Shown: positions 19,190-27,750, numbered from the stretch's first letter. The stretch: DNA of 64,000 nt from Myxococcales bacterium (GCA_016706225.1 JADJKB010000002.1:62001-126000); one strand, 5' to 3'. Notes: generated by a model not told the origin, from the letters alone. A program made the numbers and translations.

Positions 19190-20023
19190 ATGCAGACGCA
19201 GCTCGGTCGATGCGCCGTACTCGCGTTTCTCGCCACAGCCCTGTGGGTTGCGACTGCGTCTGCGGAGTCGGGCACTCCTCCGCCGTGTTTCGCTCCGCGC
19301 TTCATCGAGATTTTTGCCGGTTCGGTCGAGTGCCCTGCTGCGCAATACGTCGTGCTGACTACCAGCAACCAGTACACGGCTCCGTATTCGGCCACGGTAC
19401 GCGCCGCCGATCACTGCGGCGAATCCCAGAGCCTGTTCGCCAGCCTTCCGGGCGAGCTGGTCAAGGCCGGCGGTACCCTGCTCGTGGCCACGCCGGCCGC
19501 CGAGGCGCTCTTTGGTATCAAGGCCGATGTGGTCGCGACGGGCACGCTGTCTTCGCCGAACGGGCGCGTGATTTCGCAGTGTGACAGCTCGAGCTCGGAG
19601 ACTATTTACGGCGACTATCCCGGCTTCATCTCCGGCACGCCAAAAGCGCCGGCGCTGCCACTCGGCAAGGCGCTGCGCTGGATCGGAACCGGCTGGGCTC
19701 TCGGCGAGCCGGAGCCCGTGGGCTCGAACGGCCTCGACGGCGCGGTGGGTTCATGTCCGATCGACGCGGGGATGCCCGACGCATCCTGGGGAGTCGGGGG
19801 TTATGTTGCGTGTCCATCTTCCGGCGGAAGCAGTCCCGGCGGCGGTGGGTCGAACGGATCGAGCGGATCGAGCGGTCCCAGCGACGCCGGCCCAACCACC
19901 ACTCCTGGCGACGACGGCGGCTGCAATTGTCGCGTCACACCCCACAGCGAACGGGATCTCGGCCTCTTGGGTCTGCTGGCGGCGCTTGGCTCCGTGCTCC
20001 GCCGCGCCGCGCGCCGGCGTTGA
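19190..20023 (+). CDS. Secreted protein with MYXO-CTERM-like sorting tail
   Basis: A 277-residue exported protein. A Sec signal peptide (cleavage near TASAES) is followed by a domain of about 180 residues reminiscent of lamin-tail-like surface modules (PCFAPRFIEIFAGSVECPAAQ; GGTLLVATPAAEALFG). A Gly/Ser linker, a CNC motif, a hydrophobic LLGLLAALGSVL segment and the terminal RRAARRR complete the three-part MYXO-CTERM layout. In myxobacteria this tail is processed and lipid-anchored on the cell surface. Promoter space to the divergent lipoprotein is short (77 bp). Confidence 0.75.
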   Translation: MQTQLGRCAVLAFLATALWVATASAESGTPPPCFAPRFIEIFAGSVECPAAQYVVLTTSNQYTAPYSATVRAADHCGESQSLFASLPGELVKAGGTLLVATPAAEALFGIKADVVATGTLSSPNGRVISQCDSSSSETIYGDYPGFISGTPKAPALPLGKALRWIGTGWALGEPEPVGSNGLDGAVGSCPIDAGMPDASWGVGGYVACPSSGGSSPGGGGSNGSSGSSGPSDAGPTTTPGDDGGCNCRVTPHSERDLGLLGLLAALGSVLRRAARRR

Positions 20024-20049
20024 ACCAGACCGCTCGACCGCTCGCAGCG

Positions 20050-21009
20050 CTAGTCGGTCATCACGTCATCGAGCGTGGTCGCGGTGATGAAGCGTTCCAC
20101 CCAGCGGTCGAGATCGGTCATGGGCGCGTTGAGGATGCGTGTCACCGCGGCGTCCGGCACTCCACCGAATCTCAACTCGAGGAGCTTGATCAGCACCTCG
20201 GCCTTGCCCTTCGCTTCGCCTTCGGCCTTGCCCTTCGCTTCGCCCTCGGCCTTGCCCTTCGCTTCGGCTTCGGCCCTCAAAATCTGCGCACCGGTCATGA
20301 ACGCTTCCTCGCCTCTGGGCCCGAGCTGCCGGGTCAACTGTCGGACCTGCTCGGGGGTTGTCTCGCTGGCTTCGAGAATGTAGCGCAGTACTGCTCCGAG
20401 TGCCGCTACGCCGTTGGGAGCGGCGAGGGCGTCCTCGACCGTGCCGCGCCAGCGGGCGAGCTCGGTCAGGAGGTCACTGGAGCGACGTGCGCGGTCCAGA
20501 CAGAACAGCGAGAGACGCCCCAGGGCCGTCATCGAGCGGCGGTGCAGGTCCTCGGATTCGGTGCGGGTCAGGTCGTCGTGCAGCGGCTGGAAGCTTGGAA
20601 TGCACGTCTCCAGCGCGGCCGCTAGCGCCTCGTCGAGGTCGAGCAATTCCTGGAACGCGAGCGGCGCCGACCAGCCGCCTTCCGAGTGGCTGAGGAGCAT
20701 CGGCACGACGGCAGGGAGCTTCTTCGCGTCGGGGTGCGTTTCGAGATAGCCCTCCCAGATGCGGAGCATGTAACCGAGCAGGCGCAACGGCATCCAGGCG
20801 TCGGCGGTGCTCTGGTGCTCGAGCAGCAAGTAGAGGTAGAGCTCGCGGTCATCGAGGCGCGCCGAGAACAGCACGTCCGAGCGCGTGTCGGCGAGCGCCG
20901 CGTCAACCACGCTCGTCGGCTCGACGCGGAGCGTGGACCAGTCGATGAGCGCGCTGACCTCCGCTGGCAGCAGCAGGCGGAGCGTCGTAGCACTGCGACT
21001 TGGCTTCAC
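20050..21009 (-). CDS. Rpn/PDDEXK-family nuclease-like protein, N-terminus missing
   Basis: Related to the Rpn family (recombination-promoting nuclease, putative transposase_31/PD-(D/E)XK). Recognisable parts: LRLLLPAEVSALIDWSTL, then DVLFSARLDDRELYLYLLLEHQS, whose Asp and Glu-His-Gln fit the PDDEXK core, and MPLRLLGYMLRIWEGY. A normal member starts with about 25-30 extra residues including a PHD-x-x-F/LK motif. Here those are absent and the DNA before residue 10 belongs to a lipoprotein gene in another frame. The protein is therefore truncated by a recombination junction near 20985. The C-terminal third carries Lys/Glu repeats. Activity is doubtful. Confidence 0.65.
   Translation of the reverse strand: MKPSRSATTLRLLLPAEVSALIDWSTLRVEPTSVVDAALADTRSDVLFSARLDDRELYLYLLLEHQSTADAWMPLRLLGYMLRIWEGYLETHPDAKKLPAVVPMLLSHSEGGWSAPLAFQELLDLDEALAAALETCIPSFQPLHDDLTRTESEDLHRRSMTALGRLSLFCLDRARRSSDLLTELARWRGTVEDALAAPNGVAALGAVLRYILEASETTPEQVRQLTRQLGPRGEEAFMTGAQILRAEAEAKGKAEGEAKGKAEGEAKGKAEVLIKLLELRFGGVPDAAVTRILNAPMTDLDRWVERFITATTLDDVMTD
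20202..20276. repeat. 24-bp tandem repeat encoding AKGKAEGE units
   Basis: Three near-identical 24-bp copies on the plus strand (gccttgcccttcgcttcg core) fall inside the Rpn-like gene. They encode a highly charged helix of repeating AKGKAEGE, a feature common in this family's C-terminal region and a likely slippage site. Confidence 0.8.
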
Positions 21010-21256
21010 AGCAAACCGTGCCCGCGAAGCACTCGAAGGGATCGCTGGGATCTACGGTGCAGTAGAACTTCCCCGGTGGAAGCTCCCCACCGCTGTCGAG
21101 CTGCACATCGAAGATGGCGGCATCCATGCACAGATTCCCAGCGCACGCATCCTGGCCGCCCCCTTCCGAACCGGCGTCTGCGGCAGAAACGCCGTCGTCG
21201 TCAACGGCGCAGCTCAAGAAGCCGAGGGCGACCGCAGCGAGCACCCGCCGAGTCAC
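20903..21256 (-). CDS. Small Cys-rich lipoprotein with a chimeric C-terminus
   Basis: Starting at GTG 21256 the product has a twin-Arg hydrophobic leader and a lipobox-like FLSC at residue 16. An Asp/Ala/Gly linker follows, then a Cys-rich segment (FYCTVDPSDPFECFAGTVCC) up to about residue 88. The remaining 28 residues are read from DNA that, in another frame, codes for the Rpn-like protein, so the natural C-terminus is probably lost. The start codon overlaps the stop of the upstream lipoprotein gene (GTGA), indicating an ancestral two-gene operon. Confidence 0.55.
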   Translation of the reverse strand: MTRRVLAAVALGFLSCAVDDDGVSAADAGSEGGGQDACAGNLCMDAAIFDVQLDSGGELPPGKFYCTVDPSDPFECFAGTVCCEAKSQCYDAPPAAASGGQRAHRLVHAPRRADERG

Positions 21257-21561
21257 TTCGAGCCCCCACTCGACATCGGGGCTGCACAAACGTCGTATAC
21301 CGCAAGGTCGCCCTCCTCCACGTGCCGGTAGTAGAGCGTGCACTCAGCGCCACTGCCACAGGATGCGTTGTCCTGACATGCAGGACGCTCGTCCGCGAAG
21401 CAACCGGGAGCGAAACGCAACTCGTCGTTTGGCTTCAGCCAGACGCAGCCCTCCGCCAACTGACAGGTCTCGATGCGCTTGCCCCGACATGGTTCGTCGC
21501 GAGCGGTGTCGCCGCCGCACCCAACGGCCAGAGCACTAACCGCACCAGCCAGCACGAGCAA
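21253..21561 (-). CDS. Small Cys-rich lipoprotein
   Basis: A short secreted protein with leader LLVLAGAVSALAVGCGG (lipobox LAVGC), then about 85 residues with Cys-rich clusters (CRGKRIETCQLAEGC, CQDNASCGSGAECTLYYRH). The start is uncertain: no ATG lies close to the leader, so TTG 21561 or GTG 21555 are the best candidates; an open frame reaches 21666. It is followed by a second lipoprotein overlapping by GTGA. Function unknown; likely cell-envelope. Confidence 0.5.
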   Translation of the reverse strand: MLVLAGAVSALAVGCGGDTARDEPCRGKRIETCQLAEGCVWLKPNDELRFAPGCFADERPACQDNASCGSGAECTLYYRHVEEGDLAVYDVCAAPMSSGGSK

Positions 21562-21575
21562 GCGGATGGCCTGCG

Positions 21576-21890
21576 TCAGAGAAAGAGCACCCAGCTCAAG
21601 GCCGAAGGCTCCAAGTCGCCCCACAGCGGATCGCAGCCCGTCAGACCGGTCGGCCATGACAACCAAATCTGGTAGTGCCCGGACGACGGAAAAGTGATGT
21701 CAAATCCCTCATTATTGTCGTCCAAGGTTTGCGAGCCGTAGACGTATTGGCCCGTCGTGACGTTGTAGAGGTAGAGGTCGAAGTCGGTGTAGACAGACAC
21801 GGGCGCCGACGTGGCACCATTGGGGCACGAGTCCCACGCGAAGGTAGCACGGAGTCGTTGACCCGCGACCGCATTGAAGAACTCCTCCGT
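21576..21890 (-). pseudogene. Fragment of a secreted-protease C-terminal (PPC-like) domain
   Basis: This frame encodes roughly 95 residues (QRLRATFAWDSCP, DFDLYLYNVTTGQYVYGSQT, GFDITFPSSGHYQIWLSWP). It resembles the beta-sandwich prepeptidase C-terminal domain attached to S8 and other secreted peptidases. There is no signal, start or catalytic domain. The reading frame upstream switches into a helix-turn-helix fragment, so this is a decayed gene tail. The stop at 21576 is intact. Confidence 0.55.
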
Positions 21891-22075
21891 AACGCTTTGG
21901 CGAGGCCCCTCCACGTTCCGTACCGTTGGCGCAGCACACGCAGGGCGGCTCGAACGCTCACCTCTTCGTCGGGTGAGAGACGGTCCAGCGACACGAGGCC
22001 GGACGGATGGGGTCTGCGCGTCTTCCGCCAGACCTTCTGCTCGCGCAGGATTGGAATGGCCCGTAGTGTGGGCAT
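21885..22075 (-). pseudogene. Truncated helix-turn-helix (XRE-like) gene
   Basis: ATG 22075 begins a protein with LSPDEEVSVRAALRVLRQRYGTW and GLAKAL. It matches the start of a small Polyangiales DNA-binding family whose members normally continue with a recognition helix and a second conserved half. After AKALR the sequence runs out of frame into the protease-domain tail, so only about 60 residues survive. Placement and family rest on recognition of that N-terminal pattern; the junction is near 21890. Confidence 0.5.
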
Positions 22076-22115
22076 GTGAGCGGCCTTTCGCCGCGCGCAA
22101 GTTCAAATTAGGACA

Positions 22116-23030
22116 CTACCCCGAGGCGCGCGGACCAGTCGCGTGCGTGAGCACCGGCACCAGAAAGTAGATGAGGCAAAAGGCCGCCGCTGCGTCCGGC
22201 AGGAACCCCAGGTCGCGCATGAGCGCGCCGCAGAATCCGGCGGAGTTCACGCGTAGTCCTTTCTGCGTCGCTAGTACCTGGTCGATGCTCTTCGCGAGCG
22301 TCACGCTCGGACCGTCGCCGCGGCCGTGCCGAGCCATCGTCTCCAGCATCGGCGCGATCCGCTCGTCCCCGCGAAGGACCGGCCGACCCACACCCGGGAT
22401 GCGTTCTCCGCGTGACAACGCGCCGCGTATCGCTGACTCGAGGGATTCGCCTCGTGCCACCGCTTGCTCGACACGCTCGAGGAACCGCATCATCCCCGCC
22501 GACGGCATGCCGGTCATCTGCTCCGTACAGAGGCTTGCGACGCCGGCTGTGACCGCCTCTGCAAGGCTCCCGCCGTTGGCCGATATGCGCCTGGCGACCG
22601 TGAGCGGCCAGATCCGCGGATCAGCAAGCTGCGCAAGCACGCCGATGTCGTCCAGAAGTTTGCCGTCGGATTCCGAGATCCCGACCCCTGCGACCGCCAA
22701 CGCAGCCGCTTGCATGAAGGACTTCCGCCCGAGCAGCTCTCCGAACACCAGGCGTCCGCGGAGCTCGTGGTCCCCGATGTCGAGCCGCATTCTCGCTACC
22801 GGCGGCTGCTCCAAGAGTTCGGGCTCGAGCTCGGCCAGCACCGCGTGCGGACGCTGCGTCTCTTTCTCGAGCTTGGCGATGTGACCGCGGAGGCGGTTCA
22901 GTCGGTCGAGCGCCTCGTCGATGCTGACCGCGCCGCTCGAGGCGAGCGCGACCGTGAGCAGCATCGTTGGCCCCGCACCGCACCCCGCGGCGAGCCGGAC
23001 GTTCTCGAGCAGCTTCTCATCGTCGAGCAT
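22116..23030 (-). CDS. Citrate-synthase-like protein without catalytic residues
   Basis: A 304-residue protein that follows the citrate synthase/citryl-CoA lyase fold: DPRIWPLTVARRISANGG, IPGVGRPVLRGDERIAPML and NSAGFCGALMRDLGFLPDAA line up with conserved stretches. The key residues are changed. The His of the GxGHxV signature is Arg (near 216), the GPLHGG His region reads GMPSAGM (near 175-180), and the Asp of the NVDFYS region is absent. It would be unable to do normal Claisen chemistry. Its ATG overlaps the stop of the TPP-enzyme gene (TGATG), so coexpression and perhaps complex formation are likely. Citryl-CoA-lyase-like is the nearest label. Confidence 0.65.
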   Translation of the reverse strand: MLDDEKLLENVRLAAGCGAGPTMLLTVALASSGAVSIDEALDRLNRLRGHIAKLEKETQRPHAVLAELEPELLEQPPVARMRLDIGDHELRGRLVFGELLGRKSFMQAAALAVAGVGISESDGKLLDDIGVLAQLADPRIWPLTVARRISANGGSLAEAVTAGVASLCTEQMTGMPSAGMMRFLERVEQAVARGESLESAIRGALSRGERIPGVGRPVLRGDERIAPMLETMARHGRGDGPSVTLAKSIDQVLATQKGLRVNSAGFCGALMRDLGFLPDAAAAFCLIYFLVPVLTHATGPRASG

Positions 23031-24754
23031 CACGACACCTCCGCGCAGAAGTGTCGGATGCTCGCCGCACGAGTGCCGGGCGTGAGCGACTCGCTGGCGT
23101 CGATGCGCACGTCCAGAACGACCGGGAGGCGTGCCTTCACCAGCGCCCGCAGCGCGGGCGGGTCGAGATCTTCCGGCGTTGCAACCTTCGCGCCGACCGC
23201 GCCGATGGCCTGGGCTGTCGCGGCGTAGTCCGCAACCGCGTTCACGAAGCCGTCCGGCACGGCGCCATAAACGGTCCGGAATCCGTGCTCGACCATGTTC
23301 CAGCGGCCGTCGTTCATCACCGCGAAGACGACGGGCAGCTGCTGCTCGACGCACGTGAGCAGCTCCCCCAACATCATCGCGAAGCCGCCGTCCCCGCACA
23401 CACAGACGACCTGCCTGTCAGGAAGCGCGAGCTGAATGCCGACGGCCGCGCCGATGCCGCTGCCCATCGAGCCGAACCCGAGAAAGTTGTGGAAGTCGCT
23501 CGGCCCATCCACCTGCAGGTAGTGCAGCGCGTACGCCAGGTGCTCGCCGATGTCGGAGACCCACACGGCGTTCGGGAACGCTTCGGCGAGCGCGCGGAGG
23601 GCGCGGGGCGGTTTTAGTGGCACGGCGTCCGAGTGTGCGAGCTCTGGGCACAGCTTCGAAAACCGGGGCTGAGTTCGCACGGGTCGAGCGACATCGCTCG
23701 GGAGGAACCCCACGGTGGTCTCCAGGGCGCGGGCCGCGTCACCCACGATCAGGTGGGTGAACGCCATGCTTCGCCCGAGCGTCCTCGCGTCGCGGTCGAT
23801 CTGGAAGCTCACCCTCGTGCCGACCAGCGGCAGCGACCATCCGTTGGTGGCGAGGTCGTCGAGCCCGCTTCCGACGACGAGCGAGACGTCGGGCGGGCTC
23901 CGCAGGTACTCATCAACGCTTGGGTGTTGCCCGAGGCCAAGCACGCCCAAATAGAGCGGGTGGCGTTCCGGGAACACGCCTTTCGCGTGCGCAGTGACGG
24001 CAACGGGGATGCTGAGTCGCTCCGCGACATGGATAGCCTCCGCGCCGGCACGTCGCGCGCCATTGCCGAGGACCATGAGTGGTCTCGATGCTCGGGAGAG
24101 CTCGTGACCGAGCAGCCGGCAGGCAGACTCGTTCGCCTCATCGGGCGCTCGCGGCGGGCCCAGGTGGATCTCCGTTGCCAGCGCGACGGACGAACCGATG
24201 TCCAGCGGCACGGTGACGAACACCGGCCCCGGCGTCCCGACCGTGCTGGCCAGCAGCGCCTTCGACGCAACAGCTGGCGCGGACCCGGCCGTCGCGAGGC
24301 ATCCGCACCACTGAGTGATCGGCCTAATCACGTCGTGCGCGCGCCAACCTACCGACGTCCCGTCCTGGAGGGCGCCGCGACCGTAAGCGCGCAACGGCAC
24401 CTCGCCGCACACGAGTATCATGGGCACTTCCTCGGCATACGCCGACGCCACCGCCGTAAGCGTGTTGGTTACGCCTGGACCCGAGGTCGTGAGGACAACC
24501 GCGGGCGTGCCGGTGGCGCGCGCGAAGCCAAGCGCCGCGAAGGCGGCACCCGCCTCGTGGCGATTTGCGACGTAGCGCAGCCCGCGCACGCTTCGGAGCG
24601 CGTCGAAGAGCGGGCTCGCTGTCCCGCCCGGTATCCCGAATGCAACGGACACTCCCCGGTCCGCGAGCGTCTGCAGGAAAGAGTGCGCGCTGGTTGCACA
24701 CTGGGTCTCGCCCGCGACCGCGGGCACACTGATGTCTTGATGCTCCATTGGCAC
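23030..24754 (-). CDS. Thiamine-diphosphate-dependent enzyme, acetolactate-synthase-like
   Basis: A 574-residue member of the acetolactate synthase/benzoylformate decarboxylase group. The N-terminal Pyr domain carries the activating Glu in RHEAGAAFAALGFARATG (E67) and LTTSGPGVTNTLTAVASAY. A central nucleotide-fold domain follows (about 190-330), then the PP domain with the ThDP-Mg motif GDGGFAMMLGEL...NDGRWNMVEHG near residue 440-470. True acetolactate synthases have NNGYLGM-type sequence there, so the substrate likely differs. It overlaps by one base the degenerate citrate-synthase-like gene and lies 88 bp after a DUF2378-like gene. Confidence 0.85.
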   Translation of the reverse strand: MPMEHQDISVPAVAGETQCATSAHSFLQTLADRGVSVAFGIPGGTASPLFDALRSVRGLRYVANRHEAGAAFAALGFARATGTPAVVLTTSGPGVTNTLTAVASAYAEEVPMILVCGEVPLRAYGRGALQDGTSVGWRAHDVIRPITQWCGCLATAGSAPAVASKALLASTVGTPGPVFVTVPLDIGSSVALATEIHLGPPRAPDEANESACRLLGHELSRASRPLMVLGNGARRAGAEAIHVAERLSIPVAVTAHAKGVFPERHPLYLGVLGLGQHPSVDEYLRSPPDVSLVVGSGLDDLATNGWSLPLVGTRVSFQIDRDARTLGRSMAFTHLIVGDAARALETTVGFLPSDVARPVRTQPRFSKLCPELAHSDAVPLKPPRALRALAEAFPNAVWVSDIGEHLAYALHYLQVDGPSDFHNFLGFGSMGSGIGAAVGIQLALPDRQVVCVCGDGGFAMMLGELLTCVEQQLPVVFAVMNDGRWNMVEHGFRTVYGAVPDGFVNAVADYAATAQAIGAVGAKVATPEDLDPPALRALVKARLPVVLDVRIDASESLTPGTRAASIRHFCAEVS

Positions 24755-24842
24755 TCCTCTCCCCGGTCCCGAAACTCGCCCGGGTGGCGGCGCGGGAGCA
24801 CACGAGTTGCGGCCGCGATTCTACCCGTGGCGCAAAGCTGGG

Positions 24843-25541
24843 TTACGCCCAGCGGATCAGCAGGCGGCCGCGGTAGGGCCCGTCCAGCTCAGTAGTAACG
24901 ACGGGCGAAACTCCACAGCGCACAAGTGTCCCTTCTACACCGCCGAGGTGGCAGTGCTCGATCCAGGTGTACTCGTCGCGATAGTGGAACGTGGCGCTAC
25001 TCGTGCCGGTCGGCTCGACCCACCAGTCGCCGTAGTCGCACATCATTCCGCGGTTGTGCTCGAGCCATCTCAGCGCACCCATCGGCTCGTTTCCGCCCAG
25101 GTAGCGCATGAACCCGTCCGCTCGAATGAGTGGAGTGAGCCGGGGAGTGGAAGTCCACATCCGGCGCAGCCCCTCGCCTGGGTCGTCTGGCTGCAGCAGC
25201 GCCGCGGCGATGGCTTGCTCCCGAAGGAAGTCCCGCGTCGAGTACATCCTGAAGGACCACCGCGACCGCGCTCCCGACGCGGCGCGCCACACGGTGACCA
25301 AGTCCTTCGAGCGTTCTGCAAGCGCGTGTTCGGCGAGCTTGAAAAAAAGGCCGCGGATGTGCGCGCCGGACGGCGTGTCCGCGAGGCGTCTCTCGAGGCC
25401 GAGCTCGGCGAGCCCGCGCGCCAGGTCCACGGTCAACCCGGCATGGCGGCCTGCATTCACGGAACCCATGAGGACTCCAGTCCAGCTTTCGTCGCGCCCT
25501 TGCAACGGCTGTTCGTATAGGACCTTTAGCGGTGCACACAC
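24843..25541 (-). CDS. DUF2378/TIGR02265-like myxobacterial protein
   Basis: A 232-residue soluble protein. The order RMYSTRDFLREQAIAAALLQ, EGLRRMWTSTPRLTPLIRAD, a segment on a small residual score around EPMGALRWLEHNRG, and the ending CGVSPVVTTELDGPYRGRL resembles the lineage-restricted DUF2378 (TIGR02265) family, whose function is unknown. I could not verify the match by profile search. GTG 25541 is the open start; the first residues overlap the divergent gene's 5' end, so a later start is possible. It is codirectional with the TPP enzyme. Confidence 0.5.
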   Translation of the reverse strand: MCAPLKVLYEQPLQGRDESWTGVLMGSVNAGRHAGLTVDLARGLAELGLERRLADTPSGAHIRGLFFKLAEHALAERSKDLVTVWRAASGARSRWSFRMYSTRDFLREQAIAAALLQPDDPGEGLRRMWTSTPRLTPLIRADGFMRYLGGNEPMGALRWLEHNRGMMCDYGDWWVEPTGTSSATFHYRDEYTWIEHCHLGGVEGTLVRCGVSPVVTTELDGPYRGRLLIRWA

Positions 25542-26272
25542 CCTACCACCTTGCGCACCGCAGAGAGCCCTGGTGTCCTTGTCGTGTGGCGGCGGGAAAG
25601 CGGCACGGTGGACGGCGGGGCGGACTCGCGTCGGGCGGGGCTCGCAGTCGCGCGCTGACGGCCGACGTGATCGAACAAGCGGCCGCCGAGATCCAGCACG
25701 TGGCGCGCGTCGGGACTCTCGAGATGGCGCTGAGCATCGGTGAAATCGTCTTCCGCCGCATATTCCACGGCGATGCCGAGTTGCTGCGCCTCAACGGGCC
25801 GAAGGAAGTGTCGTTCACGCAGCTAGCAGACCGTAGCGATCTCGGGATCAGCCGGGCGAACCTATGGCGGGCCGTGGGGATCTACGAGCTTTCGCTGCGT
25901 CATCCGCAGCTGCGCGAGAGCAAGCACCTCGGGGTCACTCACGTGCGGGCGGTCCTCGGCCTGCCGGCGCGCGACCAAGACAGGCTGCTAGCCAGGGCCG
26001 AACGGGAACGGCTCGGTGCGGCCGCGATAGAGACGGCTGCTGCGTGCGCGCGCAAAGGTCACGGCGGGCGGCCGCGGAAGCTCGAGGTGGTCCGAGCCCT
26101 GGACGCGCTGTACCGCGTCACGAAAATGCCAGTCGACGCCTTTTCTGATCAGCGTGCCGTCAAGAAGATAGCCGCCGAGGAGATCGACGTCTACATCGCC
26201 ATGTTGGAGGATCTGGACGAGCGGCTCGGCGTGCTGCGCGCACTTTTGCGGGAGGCCGCCAACCGGACTTGA
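25532..26272 (+). CDS. Predicted DNA-binding protein of a Polyangiales paralogous family
   Basis: Recognisable coding begins near residue 42 (LTADVIEQAAAEIQHVARVG), so the true start may be a GTG well inside the open frame; the first 40 Arg-rich residues look spurious. LADRSDLGISRANLWRAVGIY resembles a helix-turn-helix. A linker GHGGRPRKLEVVRALDALY follows, then a C-terminal helical, Glu-rich tail. A degraded copy of the linker and next helix recurs at 27751-27942. This pattern is shared by a family in myxobacteria; role unknown, probably regulatory. Confidence 0.6.
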   Translation: MHTPYHLAHRREPWCPCRVAAGKRHGGRRGGLASGGARSRALTADVIEQAAAEIQHVARVGTLEMALSIGEIVFRRIFHGDAELLRLNGPKEVSFTQLADRSDLGISRANLWRAVGIYELSLRHPQLRESKHLGVTHVRAVLGLPARDQDRLLARAERERLGAAAIETAAACARKGHGGRPRKLEVVRALDALYRVTKMPVDAFSDQRAVKKIAAEEIDVYIAMLEDLDERLGVLRALLREAANRT

Positions 26273-26652
26273 GCATCGCCGGGCGGCCCGTCGGGGACTT
26301 CCAAGGGTCGTGTTCGCCGCCGATGTCGAGTACACTCGACCCCACCGTCGGTGCCACCAGCCCGGTCGCCGATATTCTCTTTGTTGGCGCACGCCACGAG
26401 AGCGAACCAACGGCAACTAGAGCGCGAGGGTTACACTTCAACTCACTTTGCCTTCGGGGTCGGGGCCCACTGTTCTTCAGGGCCCACGCGGCGAGAATCG
26501 CCGAATCGCCGGACTCGCGTCTTTCCGCGATGCGTCCGTTCCTGCACGGCAACGCGCCGAACCGTGGCACAGAGGGCGACGCTGCAATCTTCGGTTGCAG
26601 CAGTTGCACAGTTGCAGCGTCTGATCGCCGAGCTCGTGCCGTTGCTGCCGCG
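26273..26652. other. Non-coding gap without a supported gene
   Basis: About 380 bp between the HTH-like gene and a lipoprotein gene read from the other strand. Open frames exist on both strands but none has a convincing start, codon bias or recognisable product. Likely decayed sequence plus the 3' flank of both genes. Confidence 0.5.
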
Positions 26653-27066
26653 TTACCCACCATCCCCGTCGCTGGCGTCACCCGTGTGGCCGGTGCAATC
26701 GGGGAACGAGAGCCCGGCCCCGTTCGGAGACGTGCACTTCCAGGTCCCGGTTGTGCAATCGCAAATCCACGGATAGGTCATCCCCGGCTTGTAGCCATCC
26801 GGGCATTGGAACAGCCAGTATCCTTCACAAACCGCCGCTACGACGCACGCCCCCTCTGGGGCCCGATCGCCTGGCTGGATCACCTCGCACTGCGGGTCCT
26901 TCACCGAAGAATCGGCCGCGGCATCACCGACGCTCGTACCTCCAGATCCCCCGGACGCGGAGCCGCCACCCGTACCCGAGGAGTCGCCACCATCGTCAGC
27001 GCCGCAGCCGCAGGCGCACGCTGCGACGATAGCCGCCAAGATTGCCGCAGCCTGACGACGAGTCAA
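26653..27066 (-). CDS. Cys-rich lipoprotein
   Basis: A 137-residue secreted protein. The leader has basic residues and a hydrophobic core ending in the lipobox CACGC (Cys near 19-21). A Gly/Ser linker with repeated GGS/SGG follows, then a mature domain with eight Cys (CEVIQPGDRAPEGACVVAA, CDCTTGTWKC, FPDCTGH). No family recognised. The start follows the stop of the upstream exported gene (27069) by two bases, suggesting an operon. Confidence 0.6.
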   Translation of the reverse strand: MTRRQAAAILAAIVAACACGCGADDGGDSSGTGGGSASGGSGGTSVGDAAADSSVKDPQCEVIQPGDRAPEGACVVAAVCEGYWLFQCPDGYKPGMTYPWICDCTTGTWKCTSPNGAGLSFPDCTGHTGDASDGDGG

Positions 27067-27068
27067 CG

Positions 27069-27497
27069 CTACTGCTCCGATGCCAGTGTGTATGCGAGAT
27101 CAGAGCCCCGGTTGGGTTCCGTCCGCGCGTCAGATGCCCAGACGTTTCCCGTAAGGGGCGACTTCCACGCTGCCACCGGGACCAACATCAGCAAAGAGTG
27201 GACCCCGGCAGCCGTCAGCGAGCTGTACAGGTTGTTTCCTTCGCTGTTGCAGATGGTGTCGCAGCTCCCAGCGGGGGAGCAGTTCCACCAACCGTAGTCG
27301 TTAACCGTTTCCACGATCACCCCCGACGAGCTTTGTGCGCGCGCTTGCGTCGGGCTGGACAGTACGCTTGCGACCACACCAAATGGTAGCACGAATCCCC
27401 ATGCCACCAATCTGGATGCCCTGGATGGGGATCGCCTGAGGGCAGCGGAACAGACCCGCGAGAGCAGCGTGGTGGTCCTGAAGCGAAACGCCAACAT
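27069..27497 (-). CDS. Exported protein, possibly truncated
   Basis: About 142 residues from ATG 27497. A long basic region leads into a Sec-type signal (WGFVLPFGVVASVLSS, cleavage near ARAQ). The mature part begins GVIVETVNDYGWWNCSPAG and has two Cys pairs, then SLLMLVPVAAWKSPLTG. It vaguely resembles the start of secreted DUF6345-like proteins, whose later His-rich part would be missing. It ends two bases before the next gene. ATG 27506 and the upstream open frame are alternatives. Confidence 0.45.
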   Translation of the reverse strand: MLAFRFRTTTLLSRVCSAALRRSPSRASRLVAWGFVLPFGVVASVLSSPTQARAQSSSGVIVETVNDYGWWNCSPAGSCDTICNSEGNNLYSSLTAAGVHSLLMLVPVAAWKSPLTGNVWASDARTEPNRGSDLAYTLASEQ

Positions 27498-27750
27498 GTC
27501 CAACATCCTTCCGTGCGCAGGCCTGCGACCCGAAGCCGGAGCCCATCTTCTCAACCGTCTTCGCCTCGGCAACCGTTTTCGTTGCAGCCAAGAGATCTGC
27601 CCCGCATCTTCGATGAAGAACGCCGTCAAGCCTGATCCAGCGTCGATAACCGAACAGATTCGAACTCGAACTTGCTCGGGTCGCCATTGAATTAGCGTCG
27701 GCGTACCCGCACTGAAACAAGTCCGGCGCGCGGGTCCGTTTCCGCTCCAC

